64,000 nt of DNA. It comes from an uncultured Lachnospiraceae bacterium (lineage in GTDB: Bacteria; Bacillota; Clostridia; Lachnospirales; Lachnospiraceae). The notes below the pieces were generated by a model that saw only the letters and a list, made by a program, of their open reading frames with translations, had not been told where the DNA came from and did not search any database. Shown here one piece after another: positions 42,747 through 51,170 of the stretch (the first letter of the stretch is position 1; the number at the start of each line of letters is the position of its first letter). A program made the position numbers and the translations under genes. Location of the stretch: contig CAJTMC010000012.1 in assembly GCA_910577115.1 (NCBI GenBank), positions 1 to 64,000 of the forward strand, given 5' to 3'.

Positions 42747-44285
42747 TTAAAATCTCTTTATTTTCTTTGTCGTATTTTTCTCAAACTCAACTTCGCGGAC
42801 TTTCAGTTTAAACACACGCTTATAAAGCGGCGCGCCCTGATTGTACTCGTCAATAATCTTTTGCAGCGCAGCCTGAATGTCCTTGATTTTTTTCTTTGCG
42901 GCATATTCATAATCCGGAAAAATTTCCGCTTCAATCGCCCCCTCGCTCTCGCGCACAAGAACCTCCTGCACCAGCCGATTCTCACCAAGCTTATTTTCGA
43001 TTTCCTCCGGTGAAACATTCTCGCCGTTTGGCGTGATAATCAGATTCTTCTTCCGGCCTGTCAGGAATATATAGCCGTCCTCATCAACATAACCCAAATC
43101 TCCGGTTTTCAGCCAGCCGTCAACCAATGTTTCTTGCGTTTCCTCCGGCATCTTGTAATACCCCTGCATTACGCTTGAGCCTTTTACCCAAAGCTCCTCG
43201 TCAACCACCTTCGCTTCACAGTTTGGCATCAGCTTTCCGACAGAACCGTCCTTTATGTATTCACCATAATTCGTACTGATTACCGGTGCACACTCCGTCA
43301 TGCCATACCCCTGCCAAATGGTAATTCCATATTTCTGAAACAGCTTAATATAAGCAGGATTTAAGTAAGCGCCGCCGCTGCAGATTGTGTGGAACTGCTT
43401 TCCAAAGACCTTTGCCTTAATAATTGCCGCCGGAAGCAATGCTGCTTCCTCAAGTTTTTTGGCAAGCGTTTCAATCATCAATGGTACCATCAAAATCATA
43501 TTCGGCTCAAAAAGCTTAATATTCTTTGCCACACGAAGCAGCGAATCGTTAATACAGATAATCGAACCAACTGAAATGCCTTTCAAAATATCCATACTGA
43601 GACAATATGCATGATGAATGGGAAGCACACTCATAATTACCATACCGGAATCCAGACCCATATCCAGACAGGTTGCATTCTCCGCAAGATTTCTGTGCGT
43701 AAGCATAACACCCTTGCTCTTTCCGGTCGTTCCTGATGTAAACATAATGGTTGCAAGCTGCTCCGGCTGCGGTACATAATCAAATCCACAGCTCTGCGAA
43801 TCAATCAGTTCCCACATTGCATATTCACCCTCAATTCCATGCGGTTCATCCATACAGACAATATGCTTTAACGCCTCGCAGCGCTTTGCTGCCAGCGCTG
43901 CCACGCCTGCTTTCGTCTCGTCATAGACAAGTGTCGTGACATCCGCACGGTCAATCAGCTCGCACAAATCTGCCTCCGGAAGGTTTGCATCTAAAGGCAC
44001 AACCACACTGCCGCTGTCTGCAATGCCAAAATATGCGACGATCCACGAGTAAGAGGTAGGACCGATAATTGCGATATGTTTTCCCTGCTCTCCAAGGGAA
44101 GCCAGCGCTGACGAAAAACGTTCACTATCTTCCTTCAACTGTGTATACGTTTTACTTTCAATTTTCGTTGCTTTCTTTCCACTCTCATCGGCGCCTTTCA
44201 CCTTATAGCGAAAGGCATCCTGTGCATTATATTTTTTTTCTGCTTCCACGAGCAGCCCGCGTATGGTACTCTTTGTTTCATTCAT
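42747..44285 (-). CDS. adenylate-forming acyl/aminoacyl ligase (AMP-binding)
   Basis: The 512-residue ligase activates a carboxylic acid as its adenylate and transfers it to CoA or a carrier protein. The P-loop TSGTTGKSKG, GYGMTE, the hinge KTGDLGYVDEDG with GRKKN, and the C-terminal catalytic lysine region TTKKIKRF are intact. The ATG at 44285 has GGAG eight bases upstream. A free acyl carrier protein gene lies 64 bp upstream, making that protein the likely acceptor. Fatty acid or amino acid as substrate is not decidable by eye. Confidence 0.92.
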   Translation of the reverse strand: MNETKSTIRGLLVEAEKKYNAQDAFRYKVKGADESGKKATKIESKTYTQLKEDSERFSSALASLGEQGKHIAIIGPTSYSWIVAYFGIADSGSVVVPLDANLPEADLCELIDRADVTTLVYDETKAGVAALAAKRCEALKHIVCMDEPHGIEGEYAMWELIDSQSCGFDYVPQPEQLATIMFTSGTTGKSKGVMLTHRNLAENATCLDMGLDSGMVIMSVLPIHHAYCLSMDILKGISVGSIICINDSLLRVAKNIKLFEPNMILMVPLMIETLAKKLEEAALLPAAIIKAKVFGKQFHTICSGGAYLNPAYIKLFQKYGITIWQGYGMTECAPVISTNYGEYIKDGSVGKLMPNCEAKVVDEELWVKGSSVMQGYYKMPEETQETLVDGWLKTGDLGYVDEDGYIFLTGRKKNLIITPNGENVSPEEIENKLGENRLVQEVLVRESEGAIEAEIFPDYEYAAKKKIKDIQAALQKIIDEYNQGAPLYKRVFKLKVREVEFEKNTTKKIKRF

Positions 44286-44306
44286 ATTGAATTCTCCAAT
44301 CATGGT

Positions 44307-44321
44307 TGACTGTGATAGTCA
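44307..44321. promoter_or_regulatory. palindrome TGACT-N5-AGTCA upstream of the ligase gene
   Basis: TGACT-GTGAT-AGTCA lies 22 bp before the ligase start codon, between the acyl carrier protein and ligase genes. Nearly the same site (TGACT-TTGAT-AGTCA) precedes the condensation gene at 46070-46084, so it looks like a shared regulator site. Confidence 0.5.
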
Positions 44322-44348
44322 TTTTTTTGCAGCATGTTTTCCTTCTAT

Positions 44349-44573
44349 TTACTGTAAAGACTCCAAATAATCAACCGCCTCCTGTACGGTACGGATATTC
44401 GCAGCCTCCTCCTGATCAATCTCCACCTCAAGCTCGTCCTCTACCTCGCCAAGCATACTCATAAAGTCAAACGAGCTAAACCCTAAATCCTCCATAAAGC
44501 GCGATTCCGGCTTGATATCTTCCTTTTTCACTTCCACATAATTTGTAATGATTTCCGCTAATTTCTCAAACAT
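44349..44573 (-). CDS. acyl carrier protein
   Basis: The 74-residue, strongly acidic four-helix carrier has the phosphopantetheine site S34 in DLGFSSFDFM (the usual DSL is SSF here). It is not the fabD-fabF-linked AcpP, since no fatty-acid synthesis genes are near. It lies between a condensation-domain gene and an adenylating ligase on one strand, so it likely carries the activated acyl or aminoacyl group of that pathway. A phosphopantetheinyl transferase must act from elsewhere. Confidence 0.92.
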   Translation of the reverse strand: MFEKLAEIITNYVEVKKEDIKPESRFMEDLGFSSFDFMSMLGEVEDELEVEIDQEEAANIRTVQEAVDYLESLQ

Positions 44574-44650
44574 CTTTTTACCCTCTCTTCACAATTATTT
44601 CGCAATGCATTTACGCAGAGCTACAGTTATTGTAACGCATAAAACTGCTT

Positions 44651-46054
44651 TTACACAAGCCTGATAATATCGCCGATTTTCAAATGGGGTCTTTCAATTC
44701 CCTTAAACATAATCTTACACATATAATAATAGAACAGCTCAAGCGCTTCTCTGCTGTACGCCTTTGTCTGATGTTCAAAGCTAAAGTCTAAACCATTATC
44801 CTCCGGTCTGTGCATAACCGTAAGATAAAGTCCGTCCGCATAGTAACCATTGCCATATCTTTTTGTCTTATACCGAATATCTCCCAAGTCAGACAAACCC
44901 TTCTCACGCAGTGTAGCCGGCTGGTATGTGAGCGCTACCGTTTCATACCCCATGCCCCTTGGCGTATTGTAAGCCTGCTTCTTGTAAAGCATACATTCCA
45001 CCGGATCAAAATTCACATACCGGAATGTCTCATTCTGCTTCTCCCTGATTTCAAGAATTCCCTCCAAAAAGGTCTTGTCCTCCGAAATAATCGTTCGGAA
45101 CGGAAAACTGTGAATACGGGTACCTCCGGATTTCTTTTCCAAAAGCGTTGCCCTGCGGGCATATGCAACCATCATGGAAACATCATCGCAGTTGTTCATC
45201 TTCTGCAAATACGTACGGATTCCCATAATCAGCAGACACTGCAGGGAAATATGCTGCTCCTCACAGAATGTCATAAGCCGCTTTGTCGGCTCTCCTTCCA
45301 AATGGAAAATATCAATTGCCGCCGCAAAGCTGTCGGAGCCGGTCGGTGCCGCCCGAAGATTCGGATTGCCGGTCGCTTTCCTTGCCTCATCCAGTTTTTT
45401 CTTTCCCTCAATACCATTGTAAATGGGTTCCGGAGCTTCAAATAATTTGTGGAAATATTCCCGGTCTCTTGCCTGTGCCTTACTGCCTGCCTCATACGCA
45501 AAGTCCTTCTCAAGCTGCTCCACATAAGAGCGTGTATCCGCAGGATATGGAACATTTTCAAAATTCGCGCTGCAGTACAGCTCAATGACATCTTTCATAA
45601 AACCAATCAACGACTGGGCATCAAGAAATCTGTGGTCTCCCACAATGTACATTCCTTCAAAACCGTCAGGAGTCTTGATGAGGACAATCTTGTTCATCGG
45701 CTCGTCCTGTCCAAACGGAACGCGTGTCCACGCTGTCATCTGTGCATCCGCCTCTTCCATTGTCTTGCCCGAAAAGTCCACAAACTCAATTTCGCGCTCT
45801 TCCTTATCTACAATATACTGATACCACTCTTTCTCCTTCTCATCGTACACAAGCCGCGCACGCATAGACTCATTACGCTCATACGCCTTATAAATCGCCT
45901 TGCGCAGTTCATCAAGATTTAACTCCGCTTCGATTGTAAGACTGCTTCCGACATTGAGAATCTCCTTTCCTGGGCAATACTCGGAATAATAAAAATGGTA
46001 CTTCTGTGCGGCTGTCAATGGGTAGGTCTTAAATCCTTTTCTTGTTTTCATCAA
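44651..46054 (-). CDS. stand-alone condensation-domain acyltransferase
   Basis: The 467-residue protein has the chloramphenicol-acetyltransferase-like fold of NRPS condensation domains and related O-acyltransferases. The HHxxxDG motif appears as DHRFLDA (residues 140-146): the catalytic second histidine H141 and the structural D145 remain, the first His is Asp and the Gly is Ala. It would join the carrier-bound acyl group to an amine or alcohol. It starts 31 bp after the hydrolase gene, with a palindrome in the gap. There is no membrane segment. Confidence 0.82.
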   Translation of the reverse strand: MMKTRKGFKTYPLTAAQKYHFYYSEYCPGKEILNVGSSLTIEAELNLDELRKAIYKAYERNESMRARLVYDEKEKEWYQYIVDKEEREIEFVDFSGKTMEEADAQMTAWTRVPFGQDEPMNKIVLIKTPDGFEGMYIVGDHRFLDAQSLIGFMKDVIELYCSANFENVPYPADTRSYVEQLEKDFAYEAGSKAQARDREYFHKLFEAPEPIYNGIEGKKKLDEARKATGNPNLRAAPTGSDSFAAAIDIFHLEGEPTKRLMTFCEEQHISLQCLLIMGIRTYLQKMNNCDDVSMMVAYARRATLLEKKSGGTRIHSFPFRTIISEDKTFLEGILEIREKQNETFRYVNFDPVECMLYKKQAYNTPRGMGYETVALTYQPATLREKGLSDLGDIRYKTKRYGNGYYADGLYLTVMHRPEDNGLDFSFEHQTKAYSREALELFYYYMCKIMFKGIERPHLKIGDIIRLV

Positions 46055-46069
46055 GTTCTCCCTTCGTTT

Positions 46070-46084
46070 TGACTTTGATAGTCA
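46070..46084. promoter_or_regulatory. palindrome TGACT-N5-AGTCA upstream of the condensation gene
   Basis: TGACT-TTGAT-AGTCA lies in the 31-bp gap before the condensation gene. One more matching base on each side makes it a 17-bp TTGACT-N5-AGTCAA palindrome. Its only other clear copy in the window is before the ligase gene. Confidence 0.5.
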
Positions 46085-46085
46085 A

Positions 46086-47039
46086 CTACATAATATCCTG
46101 AAAAAATTCTGTCAATGCCTGCTCATATTTTTCTGTATCCTTATAATAGCTCTCCGCGTGTGCGGCGCCGTCAATAATCAGCTTCTTCTTTGGCGAAGCA
46201 CAGCAGTCATAAATTTCATGGCACATTTTGCACGGAACAAACGTATCATTCGAACCATGAATAAATAAAATGGGGACCTTCGCACACGCTACCTCACGCT
46301 TAGCATTGCACTCATCCATGCCATAACCCGCAAGCTTTTTGTTAATCACATCTGCCCCCTGAATTGCAGGGAATGCAGGAAGATGATACATCGAATTGAG
46401 TACGTGCGTAAACACCTCCTTCGGAGACGTAAATCCGCAGTCGGAAACAATTCCCTTAACCTGCGGCGGCAAATCCAAACCGCTTGCCATCAGTACTGTA
46501 GCGCCGCCCATAGAAGTTCCATGAAGCACAATCTCCACGTCCTCACCAAGCTCCTGTATCACCCAGTTAATCCACACAAGCGCATCCTTTCTGTCAAGGC
46601 AGCCAAAGCCGATGTACTCGCCCTCGCTCTGTCCATGCGCTCTCGCGTCCGGCAAAAGCATTGCAAAGCCTTCTCTTCTCAGGTAATAGTCTGACAGTCC
46701 GATATAATCCGACATTCCCTGACTTGTATACCCGTGAAAGCAGATTGCCACTTTTTTCTTCTCCGAATTTTTATCAATCGTCGGAAAATACGTTGCATGA
46801 AGCCTTAATCCGTCAAACGACATCTGATGTACATCTTTATGTTCCTGTTCCAGCATAAATGCCTTGCGCTCCTGCAGCAGCGGCTGATACTGTGACCAGT
46901 CTGTTCCGGACATCTTCATGGTCCGCTCCACTTTCGCATTGTTCCGCTTCATTGTTCTTCTGTAAAAATAAGCTGTCTCTCCTGCGCCTGCCACGGCAAG
47001 TGCACCAAGACAGAGCATGGTTTTTCTTAGTATTCCCAT
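46086..47039 (-). CDS. membrane-anchored alpha/beta hydrolase
   Basis: The 317-residue hydrolase begins with an uncleaved-looking hydrophobic segment (about 6-27). The oxyanion region is HGYTSQG, the nucleophile S176 is in GTSMGG, and an acidic residue in HGSNDTFVP and a C-terminal histidine in AAHAES complete the triad. Family members are esterases, thioesterases or lipases. In this cluster it may release or remodel the acyl product at the membrane. It lies 27 bp after the SCP2 gene. Confidence 0.9.
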   Translation of the reverse strand: MGILRKTMLCLGALAVAGAGETAYFYRRTMKRNNAKVERTMKMSGTDWSQYQPLLQERKAFMLEQEHKDVHQMSFDGLRLHATYFPTIDKNSEKKKVAICFHGYTSQGMSDYIGLSDYYLRREGFAMLLPDARAHGQSEGEYIGFGCLDRKDALVWINWVIQELGEDVEIVLHGTSMGGATVLMASGLDLPPQVKGIVSDCGFTSPKEVFTHVLNSMYHLPAFPAIQGADVINKKLAGYGMDECNAKREVACAKVPILFIHGSNDTFVPCKMCHEIYDCCASPKKKLIIDGAAHAESYYKDTEKYEQALTEFFQDIM

Positions 47040-47066
47040 TATTGTAATGATACTCCTTTCAAAGGA

Positions 47067-47483
47067 TTATTTTCCTGCATTCTTGCCTGATTCCTTTTTC
47101 GCTTCTTTTTTTTCTTCCTTTTTCGCCGCTTTCTCTTCTTTCTTCATTTCCTTTTTCTTTCGCTGTATGATTTCGTTTAATCTAAGCGCCTTGTCTATAT
47201 TGCCTTCCACTCTCAGCTTCTGTGTTGTGAATGCCCAAACCGGGTCCATCTCGCCATCGGCAATCTTGATTAAAACTTCCGGTGTACAGATGAACATCGC
47301 ATCCCTGTCATAATATTCATACGGCTCCACGAAAAGCTGTCCGTCCTTTACCTCAACATAGAAAGCTCCTCCAGCCTCCTCGTCCTCAATGTCGAACTCA
47401 AAAGCCAAATGCTCCTGAATATCGCTCACGTCGGCTCCCATAAATTTTCCTTTGATTTCATAAAATAAGTCTGTATAAGTCAT
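47067..47483 (-). CDS. SCP2 sterol-binding-fold protein
   Basis: The 138-residue protein has an SCP2 domain (about 1-105), a hydrophobic tunnel that binds lipids or acyl-CoA in other members, with the usual ending WAFTTQKLRVEGNIDKALRL. A lysine/glutamate-rich tail of about 30 residues follows and could bind membranes or nucleic acid. GGAGG lies five bases before the ATG at 47483. It is first of the minus-strand operon and has two palindromic sites in its promoter region. Confidence 0.88.
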   Translation of the reverse strand: MTYTDLFYEIKGKFMGADVSDIQEHLAFEFDIEDEEAGGAFYVEVKDGQLFVEPYEYYDRDAMFICTPEVLIKIADGEMDPVWAFTTQKLRVEGNIDKALRLNEIIQRKKKEMKKEEKAAKKEEKKEAKKESGKNAGK

Positions 47484-47500
47484 AATATCCTCCATTTTTG

Positions 47501-47566
47501 ACATTTTTCGACCAACGGTCGAATTCTTTTGTCATAAGCCTATCACATTTTTCGACCAACGGTCAA
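47501..47566. promoter_or_regulatory. two TetR-type operators in the SCP2-tetR intergenic region
   Basis: A 20-bp direct repeat, ACATTTTTCGACCAACGGTC, occurs at 47501-47520 and 47545-47564. Each copy contains the palindrome GACC-AAC-GGTC. On the minus strand the distal copy overlaps a TTGACC -35-like hexamer (with TAGGCT 18 bp on), and the proximal copy lies between promoter and ribosome site. The divergent TetR regulator is the natural ligand. Confidence 0.75.
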
Positions 47567-47624
47567 GTACTTTTTCCCTGAATTTCACATAAAAATCAAA
47601 ACGTTTTTATGGCACTTTTTACAA

Positions 47625-47653
47625 TTGTCCGCCTCAAACGGATATGCTATAAT
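47625..47653 (+). promoter_or_regulatory. promoter of the tetR gene
   Basis: TTGTCC (47625-47630) and TATAAT (47648-47653) with a 17-bp spacer, about 100 bp upstream of the gene and about 60 bp from the nearest operator copy. Confidence 0.7.
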
Positions 47654-47754
47654 TTTGAATAATTGAACGATTATCAAACTTATAATAAATATAAGGAAAA
47701 CTTTGAACAATACAGAATAACAAACGGAATCACAATCAGAAAGGTGGCGTATTC

Positions 47755-48381
47755 ATGCCCGACATAAAAAAATATGACATCATATTGAACGCGCTCCAAA
47801 AGCTTTTGGAAGAAAAGACAATTCAGAGTATCTCTGTCAGTGAGATTGCACAGCGTGCAGGAATCGGAAAAGGAAGCATTTACTATTATTTTCCGTCAAA
47901 AGACGCGATTTTGGACGCACTGATTGAGCGCAGCTATGAAAAACCGCTTTTGACGGCAAAAAATCTAGCTGCACAGACGGATATTCCGCCATTTACGCGC
48001 ATGGCAATGCTGTTTCAGGCGTGTCAGAATTCTTCTGTCTTTATCAAACAAAACAGTACTTCCTCTAATTCGGAAAGTGCGCAGAAATTCGCGTTTTTGC
48101 ATCATAAATATCTGTCTCATGTGATTTCAAGGCTAAAGCCGGATTTGACGGAAATCATAAAGCAGGGAATTGAGAGCGGCGAAATCAGCTTTGCTTATCC
48201 TTCCGCCCTTGCAGAAATTGTATTGATTGTACTTGCTGTAAAGTTTGACAATACGTTACTGCCATCTTCCCCCGAAGAAATGGAAGAAACGATGCGCGGA
48301 CTTGTTACATTGCTTGAAAAAGGCACAGAGGTAACTCCCGGAACGCTTAGTTATCTGACTCTAACACCATATATTTCATAA
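47755..48381 (+). CDS. TetR/AcrR family transcriptional regulator
   Basis: The 208-residue regulator has the TetR helix-turn-helix SVSEIAQRAGIGKGSIYYYF at about residues 25-44 and a helical ligand-binding C-terminal domain without an obvious signature. AAAGGTGG lies nine bases before the ATG. It is transcribed away from the SCP2-hydrolase-condensation-ACP-ligase series. The paired palindromes in the shared intergenic region make it the probable repressor of that cluster, with an acyl or lipid-like inducer as a guess. Confidence 0.93.
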   Translation: MPDIKKYDIILNALQKLLEEKTIQSISVSEIAQRAGIGKGSIYYYFPSKDAILDALIERSYEKPLLTAKNLAAQTDIPPFTRMAMLFQACQNSSVFIKQNSTSSNSESAQKFAFLHHKYLSHVISRLKPDLTEIIKQGIESGEISFAYPSALAEIVLIVLAVKFDNTLLPSSPEEMEETMRGLVTLLEKGTEVTPGTLSYLTLTPYIS

Positions 48382-48401
48382 AATCACCTGCCTGTGTGCA
48401 T

Positions 48402-48450
48402 AAAAATACCCACACACGACGACATTCATCGTCTGCATGGGTGTTTTTTA
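48402..48450. terminator. bidirectional terminator between tetR and mscS
   Basis: AAAAATACCCACACACGACG and the complementary arm CGTCTGCATGGGTGTTTTTT form an imperfect stem with an A run on one side and a T run on the other, serving both convergent genes. Confidence 0.8.
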
Positions 48451-49332
48451 TAAATCCGGATTTTCTGCTTTTATATGCAAATCTACCTGCGTAAACGGTA
48501 TTTCTATCTGCGCCGCATCCAGCGAAAGCTTTGCATTTTCAAGAAGACGCCAGCGCACATCCCAGTACTTGGCATTTTCACAAAAGCATCGAATCCCCAG
48601 TATCACAGCGCTGTTTGCAAGCTCATCCACAAACACAAAGGTCGGTTCCTCATGCAGTACATCAGCATCCTGATCCATGACTTCTCCAAGCACAGCTTTT
48701 GCCTTTTTCAAATCCGCATCATAGGCGATTCCAATCTTCAAATCCACACGCCTTATCGGTGCAAAGGAAGCGTTTGTGATCGAATTATTTGCAAGACTGC
48801 CATTGGGAAGCACAACGAATTTTCCGTCAACCGTTTCCAATCTTGTATAAAAAATACCGATTTCCTTTACCGTACCCTCCGTGCCATGTGCGGATTCCAT
48901 AATAAAATCCCCCACCTTAAAGGGCTTTAGCATCAGTATCAGCACGCCGCCCGCAAGATTGCTTAAGCTTCCCTGCAGCGCAAGACCAATCGTAACGCCT
49001 GCAGAACCCACCAAAGCAACCACGCCCGTCGCATCAAATCCAAAGTTTCCTGCGATAATGAGAATCAGCAGACCATACAAACCGACCTTGATTAATCCGT
49101 CAAGAAATTGTATGACTCCCGTTTCCGCGCTTGCTTTTTGCAGCGATTTTTTTGTTATCCTCCGTATCAGTTTAATCAGCTTTGAACCCACGAAAAACAG
49201 CACTGCGGCAATCAGGACACGCACTCCGAGACCAAGCGCCTTTTCCGGAAGTGTGTCCATAAATTTCTCCAGCGCGTTCAAATCCCTGCTTATCTGCTCT
49301 ATATCAATTTCCATATCCGTCGTTAACAGCAT
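48448..49332 (-). CDS. small-conductance mechanosensitive channel MscS family
   Basis: MscS channels open under membrane tension to release solutes on hypo-osmotic shock. The 294-residue protein has three membrane segments (about 33-58, 77-97, 104-135). The third is the glycine/alanine-rich pore helix around VGSAGVTIGLALQGSLSN, followed by the beta domain with VGDFIME and PNGSLANN. The length is that of the E. coli MscS type. It stands alone between the terminator and the DUF1015 gene. Confidence 0.92.
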   Translation of the reverse strand: MLLTTDMEIDIEQISRDLNALEKFMDTLPEKALGLGVRVLIAAVLFFVGSKLIKLIRRITKKSLQKASAETGVIQFLDGLIKVGLYGLLILIIAGNFGFDATGVVALVGSAGVTIGLALQGSLSNLAGGVLILMLKPFKVGDFIMESAHGTEGTVKEIGIFYTRLETVDGKFVVLPNGSLANNSITNASFAPIRRVDLKIGIAYDADLKKAKAVLGEVMDQDADVLHEEPTFVFVDELANSAVILGIRCFCENAKYWDVRWRLLENAKLSLDAAQIEIPFTQVDLHIKAENPDL

Positions 49333-49366
49333 CTGCTTTTCATCTCATTTCTACAATGTATTCATG

Positions 49367-50605
49367 CTAGTCAATTGTATGTATAAAAAGTCCGCTTCGC
49401 AGCTTCGGCTCAAACCAGGTCGATTTGGGCGGCATCAAAAGTCCTGCGTCTGCAACCGCAAAAAGCTCATGGATGGATGTCGGGTGCATTGCAAAAGCGA
49501 CGGCGGAATCGGTCTTTACACGCCTCTCAAGCTCCGAAATTCCCCTGATTCCCCCAACAAAATCAATCCGCTTATCGGTCTTGGGATCTTCAATTCCAAG
49601 CACAGGCGCAAGAAGATGATTCTGTAAAATTGCCACGTCAAGTCCGTCTACAGGGTCCTTACTTTTGTACTTGTCTTTTACCTTAAGCAAATGCCATCTG
49701 CCGCCAACAAGCATCGCAATCTCCCCCTTTGCGGAAGGCTTTGTGCATTCTCCTTCCACTTTTACAATGTCAAATATTTCTGACACACGTGTCATAAATC
49801 CATCAACAGAAAGCCCGTTTAAATCCTTCACGACGCGGTTGTAATCCATAATCATCAGCTCTTCGTCAGCAAACAGCACCGAAAGAAAATAATTAAACTC
49901 CTCTGTTCCTGTATAGGCAGGATTTTCCTCACGCTTTTTTAATCCAACCTTAACAGCTGAGGCGCACCGGTGATGTCCGTCTGCAATATAAATCTGCCCA
50001 ATTCCCGCAAAAGTATTTTCAATTGTTTTTACATCCTTATCATCACGAATGCACCAAACCCTGTGTATGATACCATCCTCCGATGTAAAATCATAAAGCG
50101 CATTCTCCTTTTTTGTTTTTGCGATAATCTCTCTTAACACATCATTTGCCCTGTATGCCAGGAAAATCGGTCCGGTCTGTGCCTTGCAGGTCTCCACATG
50201 GCGGATACGATCAAGTTCTTTATCAGCACGCGTATTTTCATGTTTTTTGATTACCTGATTCTGATAATCATCCACACTCGCACACGCCACAATTCCGGTC
50301 TGTACTCTCCCATCCATCGTAAGCTCATAGATGTAATATATCGGCTTGTCCTCTTGCACAAACTCGCCCTTTTCCATCATTCCCCAAAGCAGCTCATGCG
50401 CCTTTGCATAGACTTCATCTGCGTAGGTATCCATACTGCTGTCAAACTGCGTTTCCGCCCGGTCAATATTTAAAAAAGAAAGCGGATTGTCTTTCACCGC
50501 CTCACAGGCTTCCTCTCGATTATATACATCATACGGTAGCGCTGCAATTTTATCCTCCAATCCTTTCTTTGGTCTGTATGCCTGAAATGGTCTGATGACT
50601 GCCAT
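49367..50605 (-). CDS. DUF1015 family protein
   Basis: The 412-residue protein matches the DUF1015 family, with IRPFQAYRP near the start, ALPYDVYNREEA, and the hallmark IADGHHRCASA near residues 208-218. The family often lies beside serA and serC, and it does so here. A link to serine metabolism is therefore reasonable but unproven. A strong AGGAGG site precedes the ATG. It is separated from the ser genes by a small divergent gene. Confidence 0.88.
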   Translation of the reverse strand: MAVIRPFQAYRPKKGLEDKIAALPYDVYNREEACEAVKDNPLSFLNIDRAETQFDSSMDTYADEVYAKAHELLWGMMEKGEFVQEDKPIYYIYELTMDGRVQTGIVACASVDDYQNQVIKKHENTRADKELDRIRHVETCKAQTGPIFLAYRANDVLREIIAKTKKENALYDFTSEDGIIHRVWCIRDDKDVKTIENTFAGIGQIYIADGHHRCASAVKVGLKKREENPAYTGTEEFNYFLSVLFADEELMIMDYNRVVKDLNGLSVDGFMTRVSEIFDIVKVEGECTKPSAKGEIAMLVGGRWHLLKVKDKYKSKDPVDGLDVAILQNHLLAPVLGIEDPKTDKRIDFVGGIRGISELERRVKTDSAVAFAMHPTSIHELFAVADAGLLMPPKSTWFEPKLRSGLFIHTID

Positions 50606-50856
50606 AAATATTCCTCCTGACTGATTTGTTATAATACATTTATTTTATCAGATTATGCGGATAAATAGAAGTCCTATTAGGGAAATTTTCTTGCCTTGCT
50701 CGTTCGCAAATGGAAAAAACAGGACATTGATAGTGACAACTCCGCATGAAATGTGTTAAACTATTATTCGGACAAAGCCTGCATCCAAAAGTGATGCTAT
50801 GCAAAATAAACGGTTTGCAGGAAAAAAGGAAAGGATTAAAAAGAAGGAAAGGATTG

Positions 50857-51135
50857 ATGAACATGACCTCAGAAGACAAACAGCTTCTTGACCGGATCAA
50901 CGATTACGCTGACAAGGTCTTAAAAGATTTTGACCCGCAGAAGACGCAGGTTTCATTCCAACTCGAGAAAGTCAGACCAGTTATGGAAGAAATTGCAAAT
51001 GAAAATGGGACAAGTGTTGAGGAAATCTTTATCAAATACATGGACTTGGCAAGTGAAGTAACTGCCGAACGCGAGATAAAATTCCAAAACACCATTGGTA
51101 ACATGACAAAATACGGCGACGTGCATGACGCATAA
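50857..51135 (+). CDS. small acidic hypothetical protein
   Basis: The 92-residue cytosolic protein is acidic and predicted to be almost all helical. I recognise no domain. The ATG at 50857 has AAAGG five bases upstream, while an in-frame ATG at 50863 is the alternative. An upstream extension to 50746 is not supported by a ribosome site. It is the only plus-strand gene inside the ser region, and a strong bidirectional terminator follows. Confidence 0.7.
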   Translation: MNMTSEDKQLLDRINDYADKVLKDFDPQKTQVSFQLEKVRPVMEEIANENGTSVEEIFIKYMDLASEVTAEREIKFQNTIGNMTKYGDVHDA

Positions 51136-51142
51136 CATGCAT

Positions 51143-51170
51143 AAAAAAAGGACGCATTCGCGTCCTTTTT
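51143..51170. terminator. bidirectional terminator
   Basis: AAAAAAAGGACGC-ATTC-GCGTCCTTTTT is a perfect stem with a tetraloop between the small hypothetical gene and the serA stop. Confidence 0.9.
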
